Positions 6,682 through 12,999 of a stretch of 15,537 bases of DNA are shown here, one piece after another; within the stretch, counting starts at the first letter, position 1; each line of letters opens with the position of its first letter. A model generated the notes under the pieces. It was given only the letters and a program-made list of their open reading frames with translations. It made no database searches and was not told the DNA's origin. Position numbers and translations under genes: made by a program. Source of the DNA: Sphingomonas sp. (GTDB lineage Bacteria > Pseudomonadota > Alphaproteobacteria > Sphingomonadales > Sphingomonadaceae); contig JAPJRE010000051.1 in assembly GCA_030824725.1 (NCBI GenBank), positions 1 through 15,537 on the forward strand. Direction: 5' to 3'.

Positions 6682-7677
6682 TCAGCCCAGCATCGCCTGC
6701 AACCTGGCGGAGATGCGTTCCGAGAACGCCTCACCCTCTCGCGTCACCATATGCGCTGCCAGCCCCTGCTGCTCCGCGAGCGCCATGCCCGCCGGTCCCA
6801 GCACCGTGAGCGCGGTCGCCCAGGCATCGGCCAGCATCGCCTCGCGGTGCAGCACCGAGACCGAGACGACCTGGTTGTCGATCGGCCAGCCGGTCCGCGG
6901 ATCGATGCTGTGCGCGTAGCGGCGGCCGCCCTGTTCGAAGAAGCGGCGATAATCGCCCGAGGTCGCCACCGACAGGCCGTGCAGCGCGACGCGGAGCGGT
7001 GCGAGCGTGCTGTTCGGCACCGGCTCCAGCTCGACCCACCAGGGCTGGCCGTCGGGCTTGATCCCCTCGCCACGCAGCTCGCCGCCAATCTCTACCAGGA
7101 AATCCTCGATGCCGAGCGAGACCAGCCGCTCGGCCATGGCATCCACCGCATAGCCCTTGGCGATGCCGGAAAGGTCGATCTGCACCGCCTCGCGCCGGCG
7201 GATGCGGCGCTGCTCGGAATCGAACTCCAGGTGGCGCGCGCCGGACATGATCCTGGCCTCGGCGATCGCATAGGCGCTCGGCACATCGTGGCGCGGGCCG
7301 GCGGGGCCGAAGCCCCACAGGTCGGCGAGAACCCCCGCGGCCGGATCGAACGCGCCGCCGCTGGCTGCATGAACCGACAGCGCCGCATCGAGCACGCGCG
7401 CCGCCTCGGGCGACAGCGGCTGCCAATGGCCGAGCATGCCACGGTTGAACCGGCCGACGCGCGAGCCGGGCTCCCAATGGCTGAACTCGGCGATCATCCG
7501 CATCAGCACCGCCTGGGCGGTGTCACGGATGTCCTCGGGCGGATCGACGACGACCAGCCGCCAGGTGGTGCCCATCGTCGCGCCGCCAAAGGTTGCGACG
7601 GGCGCAGCCGATCGCCGCCGGTGGAACGCCGCCGGCGACAGGCTTTCGGGAACAGCAATACGCGCGTCGATGATCAG
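6682..7677 (-). CDS. apbE: ApbE-family FAD:protein FMN transferase (probable CTG start)
   Basis: An ApbE enzyme, which transfers FMN from FAD through a phosphoester to Thr or Ser of target proteins, Mg-dependent. Motifs seen, numbering from the CTG: MGTT at 35-38, then SGGAFDPAAG, DLSGIAKGYAVD, VEIGGE, ATSGDYRRFF, HSIDPRTGWPI and ADAWATAL. The first ATG (7573-7575) coincides with the Met of the conserved MGT motif and has no Shine-Dalgarno. The frame is open upstream with plausible family sequence (VATFGGAT just before MGTT). A GGAGGT (plus-strand 7687-7692) lies 9 nt before CTG at 7675-7677, which overlaps the DUF4198 stop as CTGA. That start gives 331 residues; the ATG gives 297. No signal peptide or lipobox is visible with either start, unusual since ApbE normally acts in the periplasm. 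Last gene of the four-gene operon; its DUF2271 neighbour carries the target motif. Confidence 0.85.
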   Translation of the reverse strand: MIIDARIAVPESLSPAAFHRRRSAAPVATFGGATMGTTWRLVVVDPPEDIRDTAQAVLMRMIAEFSHWEPGSRVGRFNRGMLGHWQPLSPEAARVLDAALSVHAASGGAFDPAAGVLADLWGFGPAGPRHDVPSAYAIAEARIMSGARHLEFDSEQRRIRRREAVQIDLSGIAKGYAVDAMAERLVSLGIEDFLVEIGGELRGEGIKPDGQPWWVELEPVPNSTLAPLRVALHGLSVATSGDYRRFFEQGGRRYAHSIDPRTGWPIDNQVVSVSVLHREAMLADAWATALTVLGPAGMALAEQQGLAAHMVTREGEAFSERISARLQAMLG

Positions 7678-8567
7678 GGTGCCAGTACCTCCAGCGTGGT
7701 CGTGTAGCTGACGCGGCGGCCGGAGGGAACGCCCCGCATGCCCTGCGGTCCACCTTCGGGGCGCGGCGCCCCGGCCTGCGCCTGCGCTTGCGGACGCGGC
7801 CCCTCGCCTTCACCCTCGGGCCGCGGCGCGTTGGGCGTGACGTTGATCCAGTACATGCCCGCTTCCGGCCACTGGATCGTCACCTTGCCCGACGCATCGG
7901 TGCGCTGCTCCATCTGCTTGGGCGCGTTGCGATAGCGACCGCCGCCGAGGATGGTGGTGACATAGAGGCCCGAGGCCGGCTTGCCGTCGAGCAGGAACTG
8001 GAAGGTCGCGGGCTCATTGGCGACGAGATCGTTGGGGTGCGTCACCGGCACCAGCTCGATGCCCTCGCCGGTCGGCTTGAACACGGTGTTGGTCGGCGCG
8101 CCCTGCGTCACGAATATCTCGTTGCGGGCGACCATCTCGCTGGTCTGCACGTCGGTGGCGCCCGCCGGGATCGCGGTGGCGAGCTGCGCCTTGGTGGTGC
8201 CGCGCGGGAGCATCTTGGTCTCGCCGTTCAGCGTGTAGCGGCCGAACACGCCCTGGTTCACCACCGCGATGCGGTAGGTGCCCTGCTGGGTGAGGTGCAC
8301 GTCGAAGGTCGCACGGAACTGGCCGACATTGTGGTGCTCGGCCTTGCCTTCGGTACCGTCGGGCTGGGTGATCGTCGGGATCGCCCCCATCGGGCGGTGG
8401 TCGAAATAGAACAGGTCGTTCGACACCGCGGCATCGACGGTCACCCAGTTGTCGGTGCCGGAGACGACCGTCGACGACGGCAACAGCCACATGCGGTGGG
8501 CGATCGCAGCCGGCGCGGCGAGCGCGGTGACGGCGGCGAGGGCGAAAAGCGGCTTGCGGAACTTCAT
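7674..8567 (-). CDS. Periplasmic DUF4198 family protein
   Basis: A 297-residue exported protein of the DUF4198 family (the group catalogued in COG5266 as a possible periplasmic component of Co transport). Residues 1-23 are a Sec signal peptide; likely cleavage after AIA leaves His24 as the mature N-terminus (HRMWLLPS). The body has beta-rich segments, with H57, H78/H79 and H91 as further candidate metal ligands. Residues 245-285 form a Pro/Gly/Gln-rich stretch with repeated APRPEG before the closing strand VSYTTTLEVLAP. A purine-rich GGGGGGAT precedes the ATG. It lies 18 bp after the DUF2271 gene, and its TGA overlaps the proposed apbE start. The biochemical role is unknown; genomic company with DUF2271, PepSY and ApbE suggests a part in envelope redox or metal handling. 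Confidence 0.85.
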   Translation of the reverse strand: MKFRKPLFALAAVTALAAPAAIAHRMWLLPSSTVVSGTDNWVTVDAAVSNDLFYFDHRPMGAIPTITQPDGTEGKAEHHNVGQFRATFDVHLTQQGTYRIAVVNQGVFGRYTLNGETKMLPRGTTKAQLATAIPAGATDVQTSEMVARNEIFVTQGAPTNTVFKPTGEGIELVPVTHPNDLVANEPATFQFLLDGKPASGLYVTTILGGGRYRNAPKQMEQRTDASGKVTIQWPEAGMYWINVTPNAPRPEGEGEGPRPQAQAQAGAPRPEGGPQGMRGVPSGRRVSYTTTLEVLAP

Positions 8568-8585
8568 GATATGGATCCCCCCGGT

Positions 8586-9110
8586 TTAGCGCTTGAGCGT
8601 GAACGAAACGGCGCCGAGCTCGCTGGCACCCTTGGCAGTCGCGGTGGCGCTGCTGCCGTTCCAGGCAAAGGGCAGGCGAACGACCTCACGGCCGCCGACT
8701 TCGCGCGCGGCCTCCACCACCAGCGTATACTGGCCCGGCGTGAGCGCGGGCATGCCGCCCTTGCCGGCGACGAGCCGCTGCTTCTGCACGCCCGGCGCGC
8801 GGGTGGCACCGCTGATGCCGTCGGCGGGGAAGCTCATCGTGCGGCCCGCGGCGCGCCACCATTGGCGTACGTCGTGGAGCCATTTGGTGCCCTCGCCGCC
8901 GCGCTTGTCGACATCGTACCAGACGGAGAGGGTGCGGGCCGGCTGCCCCTCCTTCTCCAGCCATACCGCGACGTACGGCTTGTGATATTCGGCCACCCGC
9001 ATGCGCGGCAGCTCGATCGACAGATCCATCGTCTGCGCCGCCGCCGCGTTCGGCAGCAGCACGCCGGCGCCGAGCGCGGCGGTGGTGAGTCCGGTCAGGC
9101 GAAACTGCAT
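8586..9110 (-). CDS. Periplasmic DUF2271 protein, predicted FMN-carrying
   Basis: A 174-residue DUF2271 protein. Residues 1-25 are a Sec signal peptide (cleavage near AAA-AQ), so the mature protein is periplasmic. Family features include MDLSIELPRM, PYVAVWLEKEG, the VWYDVDKRGGEGTKWLHD segment, a WW pair (84-85) and the closing FTLKR strand. At residues 97-103 it has DGISGAT (bases 8802-8822), an exact D-x-x-(S/T)-G-A-T motif of the kind modified by ApbE, with T103 the expected FMN attachment site. It therefore probably acts as an electron carrier or reductase. It is second in an operon, 9 bp after the PepSY gene and 18 bp before the DUF4198 gene, with apbE in the same operon. The electron acceptor is not evident; ferric iron released by siderophores is one candidate. 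Confidence 0.88.
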   Translation of the reverse strand: MQFRLTGLTTAALGAGVLLPNAAAAQTMDLSIELPRMRVAEYHKPYVAVWLEKEGQPARTLSVWYDVDKRGGEGTKWLHDVRQWWRAAGRTMSFPADGISGATRAPGVQKQRLVAGKGGMPALTPGQYTLVVEAAREVGGREVVRLPFAWNGSSATATAKGASELGAVSFTLKR

Positions 9111-9119
9111 GAAACCCCC

Positions 9120-9764
9120 TTAGTGAATCAGGAACAGCGCGATCAGCGCGGGAATGGCGAGGCCAGCGGCGACCAGCGGCCAGGTGCTCTTGCGGTGCTT
9201 GGAATGCATCCACAGCAGCACCAGCCCGGTCAGCGTGAATACCAGGCAGGCAAAGGCGAAGACGTCGATGAACCATTTCCATGCGGTACCGGCGTTGCGG
9301 CCCTTATGGAGATCGTTGAGATAGGCGATCCAGCCGCGCGAACTGATCTCGCTGGTCACCTTGCCGGTGTCGCGCTCGATCGCGATCCAGCCGTCGCCGC
9401 CCGGGCGCGGCTGGCCGAGGTAGATCTCGTCGGCCGACCATTCGGCGACGCCCTCCGCCGGCATCTTGAGATTGGCGCGCAGCCAGCCCGCAACCGGTGC
9501 AGGGAGCGGCTGCTTGGCGTCGGGCTTGTCGTCCGGCCTCACCAACGGCAGCAGCGCGGCCGGCAACTGCGCGGTGCGATCCACCGTCTGCGGTGCGCCT
9601 TCGATGTCCGCCGCATGGTTGAGCGTGAAGCCGGTGATTGCGAACAGCAGCAGCCCGATCAGGCTGATCGCCGAGCTCATCCAATGCCAGGTGTGCAGCT
9701 GCTTCAGCCAGAAACTCTTGCGGCTGCGCTTGCGCGGGGCAGCAATCGGGGACGGGGCGTGCAT
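9120..9764 (-). CDS. PepSY-associated inner-membrane protein (possible heme-binding electron conduit)
   Basis: A 214-residue protein of the PepSY-associated TM group. The N-terminus is basic (RKRSRKSFWLKQLHTWHW). Predicted membrane helices are 29-47, 165-186 and 194-213, with a periplasmic domain of about 115 residues between the first two that contains PepSY-like sequence (GDGWIAIERDTGKVTSEI). H24, H27, H50, H153, H187 and H190 cluster near helix ends, arranged as could suit heme ligation; related PepSY proteins such as FoxB bind heme and reduce ferric siderophores. First gene of the PepSY-DUF2271-DUF4198-apbE operon, so it is the likely path for electrons from the inner membrane to the flavinylated DUF2271 protein. 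The ATG at 9764 is the first plausible start; no clear Shine-Dalgarno is seen. Divergent from pirin with 192 bp between them. Confidence 0.87.
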   Translation of the reverse strand: MHAPSPIAAPRKRSRKSFWLKQLHTWHWMSSAISLIGLLLFAITGFTLNHAADIEGAPQTVDRTAQLPAALLPLVRPDDKPDAKQPLPAPVAGWLRANLKMPAEGVAEWSADEIYLGQPRPGGDGWIAIERDTGKVTSEISSRGWIAYLNDLHKGRNAGTAWKWFIDVFAFACLVFTLTGLVLLWMHSKHRKSTWPLVAAGLAIPALIALFLIH

Positions 9765-9800
9765 CGGGTTACGGCAATCTCGGAGGGAAGTCAGATCGCC

Positions 9801-9829
9801 GCGATAACGCGAACGATTCGCAATTACAA
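9801..9829 (-). promoter_or_regulatory. Candidate promoter with Fur-like operator before the PepSY operon
   Basis: The element AACGCGAACGATTCGCAA (9806-9823) matches 14 of 18 positions of ATTGCGAGCGATTTGCAA upstream of the TonB receptor and contains the dyad GCGAA-CGA-TTCGC. On the minus strand a weak -35 TTGTAA (plus-strand 9824-9829) and a poor -10 TATCGC (plus-strand 9801-9806) are spaced by 17 nt, which would put the operator between them, as expected for iron repression. The promoter assignment is tentative; the sequence similarity between the two sites is direct. Confidence 0.45.
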
Positions 9830-9843
9830 CATTCCAGTTGTAA
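9824..9843. promoter_or_regulatory. Perfect inverted repeat, possible operator
   Basis: TTACAAC (9824-9830) and GTTGTAA (9837-9843) are perfect 7-bp arms around a 6-nt spacer, in the AT-richest part of the divergent PepSY/pirin intergenic region. There is no T-run, and the site is upstream of both genes, so an operator for an unidentified dimeric regulator is more likely than a terminator. It abuts the Fur-like element. Confidence 0.45.
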
Positions 9844-9956
9844 CAGGATGTACCGTTGCTGCGCGAAACGCTGCGTTGACGATCCTATGCCCTGGTTTGT
9901 CTGTGCGCGCGGCGCAGGACCCGCTATCCCTGCACCATCGGATACGGAGACCAATG

Positions 9957-10856
9957 ATGCGCGACGACCTGGTGATCCAGACGATCGAGCCTACCACGCA
10001 CGATCTGGGCGGCTTCAAGGTGCATCGCACCCTGCCGTCGCGGCCCCGAACCATGGTGGGGCCCTTCATCTTCTTCGACCAGATGGGGCCGGCGATTCTC
10101 GACGCGGGCGCCGGCATCGACGTGCGGCCGCACCCGCATATCAACCTCGCGACCGTCACCTATCTCTATGCCGGGGCACTGGACCACCGTGACTCGCTCG
10201 GCACCTTCGCCACCATCGAGCCAGGCGCGGTGAACCTGATGACCGCCGGCCACGGCATCGTCCATTCGGAGCGCTCCCCCTCGGCTGAGCGCGCCAAAGG
10301 GCCCGAGCTTTCCGGCATCCAGACCTGGCTCGCGCTGCCCGAGGCGGTGGAGGAAATGGACCCCGCCTTCGAGCATGTCGCCGCCGCCGAACTGCCGATC
10401 GTGGAGGCGCATGGCGCGCGGGCGCGGGTGATCATGGGCGAGCTGTGGGGCGCCAAGGCGCCCACCACCACCTATGCCCAGACGATCTATGGCGACATCG
10501 CGCTGGAGGGCGGCGCAAGCCTGCCGGTGGACGATTCGGCGGACGAGCGCGCGCTGTACGTCGCCGCCGGCGATGCCAGCATCGACGGCATGCCGCTCCT
10601 CCCAATGACGCTCTACCTGCTGCGGCCGGGCATCCGGGCGACCTTGCGCTCCGAGCGCGGCGCACGCGTGATGCTGTGCGGCGGCGAGGCCTTCAAGACG
10701 CCGCGGCACGTATGGTGGAACTTCGTCAGTTCCAATCGCGACCGGATCAATCAGGCGAAGGAAGACTGGAAGGCGGGTGCCTTCCCCAAGGTGCCGAACG
10801 ACGACAAGGAATTCATCCCCATCCCCGAAGTACCCAAGACCGTCAGTTACCCCTAA
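9957..10856 (+). CDS. Pirin family protein (cupin, quercetinase-like)
   Basis: A 299-residue bicupin of the pirin family. The metal site of the N-terminal cupin is intact: H59 and H61 (in RPHPHINL), H103 and E105 (in GIVHSER). The GPFIFFDQMGP segment and the C-terminal NFVSSNRDRINQAKEDW are family hallmarks. Some bacterial pirins have quercetin 2,3-dioxygenase activity and others act as redox or iron-sensing partners; the role here is not known. The second ATG (9957) is preferred because GGAG (9946-9949) is 7 nt away; the adjacent ATG at 9954 would add one Met. The frame is open far upstream, but that part is antisense to the DUF4198 and PepSY genes and is not coding. Transcribed divergently from the PepSY operon. 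Confidence 0.93.
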   Translation: MRDDLVIQTIEPTTHDLGGFKVHRTLPSRPRTMVGPFIFFDQMGPAILDAGAGIDVRPHPHINLATVTYLYAGALDHRDSLGTFATIEPGAVNLMTAGHGIVHSERSPSAERAKGPELSGIQTWLALPEAVEEMDPAFEHVAAAELPIVEAHGARARVIMGELWGAKAPTTTYAQTIYGDIALEGGASLPVDDSADERALYVAAGDASIDGMPLLPMTLYLLRPGIRATLRSERGARVMLCGGEAFKTPRHVWWNFVSSNRDRINQAKEDWKAGAFPKVPNDDKEFIPIPEVPKTVSYP

Positions 10857-10960
10857 GTTTTCCTTGGCTTGCGGCTTTTGCCCAACCGGCGCATCTAGGT
10901 GCCAGGGCAGAGGCCGGGGCGGCGCGGGGGCAGCGCGGTCCGGGCAACAGGGAGAGCCTA

Positions 10961-11863
10961 GTGATCGCGATTCGACAGACGACCCTTCCACTGGCGACGG
11001 GCGTCACGCTCAACGTCGCACTGGCGGGGGATCCCGCCAATCCGCCGGTGATACTGCTCCATGGCTTCCCCGAATCGCATCGCACCTGGCGGCACCAGAT
11101 CCCGGTGCTGGCGGAACGCTATTTCGTCATCGCTCCGGACCAGCGCGGCTATGCCGGCTCGTCCAAGCCGGACGGCGTCGAGAATTACGCGGCGGACAGG
11201 ATCGCCGCCGATCTGTTCGCGCTGGCGGATGCGCTGGGCGTGGATCGTTTCACGCTGGTCGGCCATGACTGGGGCGGCGCGATCGCCTGGATGGCGGCGC
11301 TGCGCGAGCCCAAGCGCGTCGCCCGGCTGGTGATCATCAACGCGCCGCACCCGCAGGTCTTCCAGCGCAAGCTGTTCGACGATCCCGGCCAGCGCCGGGC
11401 CAGCCAATATATCCGCTTTTTCCGGGAGACCGAACTTGATCGCGCGCCGGACAAGGCTGCGCTCGAACAGTTCCTGCTCTCGCTGTTCGGCGAGCACCTG
11501 CAGGTGACGGTGCCGCTGGAGGAAAAGGCCATCTACCTCAACCAATGGAGCCAGCCCGGCGCGCTCACCGCGATGCTCAACTGGTACCGCGCAACCCAGA
11601 TCGTGGTGCCGGCGATCGGCGAGGATCCGCCGCGCCCGGCATGGATCGACGGCCCGTTTCCGCTCCAGCCCCAGCCGACCCTGGTGATCTGGGGCATGCG
11701 CGATCGCGGGCTGCTGCCCGCGCTGCTCGATGGGCTGGAGACGCTGATCCCCGACTATTCGGTGGTGCAGATCCGCGACGGCGGCCACTTCGTCCCCTGG
11801 GAAAGGCCCGAGGAGGTGACCGCCGCGCTCACCGACTGGCTGGAGCGGCGCGGCGCGCGCTAG
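10961..11863 (+). CDS. Alpha/beta hydrolase, epoxide hydrolase-like
   Basis: A 300-residue cytoplasmic alpha/beta hydrolase. The oxyanion-hole motif HGFPE is at 34-38, the nucleophile elbow GHDWGG has D103 rather than Ser, and D248 (in GMRDRG) and H276 (in GGHFVPW) complete the likely triad. An Asp nucleophile with HGFPE and DQRGYAGSSKP indicates the epoxide hydrolase/haloalkane dehalogenase branch; Tyr209 in the cap region may help activate an epoxide. HGFPE favours epoxide hydrolase, but the substrate is unknown. The GTG start at 10961 is supported by GGGAG ending 6 nt upstream. It is 104 bp downstream of pirin; that gap holds no other gene that I can see. Its TAG stop shares CTAG with the convergent DUF2332 gene. 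Confidence 0.9.
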   Translation: MIAIRQTTLPLATGVTLNVALAGDPANPPVILLHGFPESHRTWRHQIPVLAERYFVIAPDQRGYAGSSKPDGVENYAADRIAADLFALADALGVDRFTLVGHDWGGAIAWMAALREPKRVARLVIINAPHPQVFQRKLFDDPGQRRASQYIRFFRETELDRAPDKAALEQFLLSLFGEHLQVTVPLEEKAIYLNQWSQPGALTAMLNWYRATQIVVPAIGEDPPRPAWIDGPFPLQPQPTLVIWGMRDRGLLPALLDGLETLIPDYSVVQIRDGGHFVPWERPEEVTAALTDWLERRGAR

Positions 11864-12939
11864 CCGCGCATCACATAGGGTCGGGTCTCGTACGGGGGCG
11901 CCAGCCCCTCGACCCAGGCGCCATGGGCATGGCTGCGGGCCACCAGTTCCATCGGCACCTCGCCGGGCCAGCCGCGGACGCGAACCTCCTGTGCGGCAAG
12001 GTCGCGGTTGGGCTCCATCATCACCCAGCCCAGCGGACGCTCGATCGTGGCGGCAGCACCGGCCGCCTCCATCAGCCCGGCGATGCGCTGCTGCGCCTCG
12101 GGCCGCAGATATTGCCAGACGACCGAATGCATGAGCACCCGCGTTACGCCCGCCGGCTGCGGCTCAGCGAGCCGCGCCTCCAGCCAGTCGGCGGCATCGC
12201 CGCGCTCCAGCCGCACCGGCGCGGCACGCAGCATCGCGATTGCGGTGTCCAGCCGCGCCTGCCGCGCCACCGCATCGACCCACACATAGGCCTGCAGCCG
12301 ATCGGCATCGCGATCGTCGGTCAGGTCGAGCGGGGCGATGTCTACCCCGCGCGCGGAGACGATCGCCACCGGCACCGCAGGCGGCGGGCTGCCCCGCCAT
12401 TCGGGTGGCAGCAGCAGCGGCGACTCGGCGGGGCCGACCGCCACCCCGCCCAGATCGAAGCGGTAGCGCCCCAGCATCAGGTTCAGTCCGGCGCTCGACC
12501 CGATCTCGAGCAGTTCGAAGCGCGGGCCATAGCGCTGCGCCAGATGCAGCAGCCCGGTCATCAACCCGTTCGAACGCGCCGCCTCGTTGGTCTGGGGCGG
12601 GCCGTAGAGCCAGGGCATCAGCGGCAGGTCATAGGCGCAGAGCACCGCATCGAGCGCCGTGGCCATCCGGCCAATATCGGTCTCCTCGCCCGTGAAGATG
12701 CGCCGCAGCTCGATCACGCCGCGCCGATGCAGCGCATGCAGTCCGCCCACCAGCCGCAGCACCAGCGCGTCGGCCACCGGCTCGCCCGGCCAGTCGAGCA
12801 CCCGCCGCCCCGTCTCGCTGCTTCGGCTGATCCCCTGCCCCAGCGCGGTACAGATGCGCGCGGTGATCGGCGCATCCATCGCCGCACAATAGTCGGCCTG
12901 GATGGCAAAACTCTTGCGGTTCTCTGCTTCGGACGCCAT
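11860..12939 (-). CDS. DUF2332 family protein
   Basis: A 359-residue protein matching the DUF2332 family by overall sequence: NEAARSNGLM, LLEIGSSAGLNLMLGRY (about 143-159) and VLMHSVVWQYL. The EIGSSAGLNL loop resembles a nucleotide or SAM-binding glycine-rich loop, so a methyltransferase-like fold is possible, but function is unknown. The ATG at 12937-12939 is supported by AAGGGGAAG a few bases upstream and by the family-like start. The frame is open further upstream to 13398, but that part is antisense to hisG. The gene is divergent from hisG (60 bp between starts) and convergent with the hydrolase, overlapping it by four bases at the stop codons. Confidence 0.87.
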   Translation of the reverse strand: MASEAENRKSFAIQADYCAAMDAPITARICTALGQGISRSSETGRRVLDWPGEPVADALVLRLVGGLHALHRRGVIELRRIFTGEETDIGRMATALDAVLCAYDLPLMPWLYGPPQTNEAARSNGLMTGLLHLAQRYGPRFELLEIGSSAGLNLMLGRYRFDLGGVAVGPAESPLLLPPEWRGSPPPAVPVAIVSARGVDIAPLDLTDDRDADRLQAYVWVDAVARQARLDTAIAMLRAAPVRLERGDAADWLEARLAEPQPAGVTRVLMHSVVWQYLRPEAQQRIAGLMEAAGAAATIERPLGWVMMEPNRDLAAQEVRVRGWPGEVPMELVARSHAHGAWVEGLAPPYETRPYVMRG

Positions 12940-12999
12940 GCGCTTCCCCTTTGGCGCGTGTTGCGCCCATGGCCGCCCCCAAGTAAAGCCCCCGCACCC

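Noticed and set aside
4516..7707. 1063-codon open frame on the + strand
   Set aside because: It is antisense to the RHH gene, cobT and apbE, all with clear family motifs on the minus strand. Its composition (Arg/His/Ala/Leu-rich) is that of a GC-driven shadow frame.
7788..9956. Long N-terminal extension of the pirin frame
   Set aside because: Antisense to the DUF4198, DUF2271 and PepSY genes. The pirin family sequence begins at MRDDLVIQTIEP, with a good ribosome-binding site there.
10857..10960. Promoter or small gene in the gap between pirin and the hydrolase
   Set aside because: No convincing -35/-10 pair or coding signal could be read; only the ribosome-binding site for the GTG start is clear.
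11545..12999. Long N-terminal extension of the hisG frame
   Set aside because: Overlaps the hydrolase in another frame and runs antisense to the DUF2332 gene. HisG starts at MTEPLILAVPKGRI.
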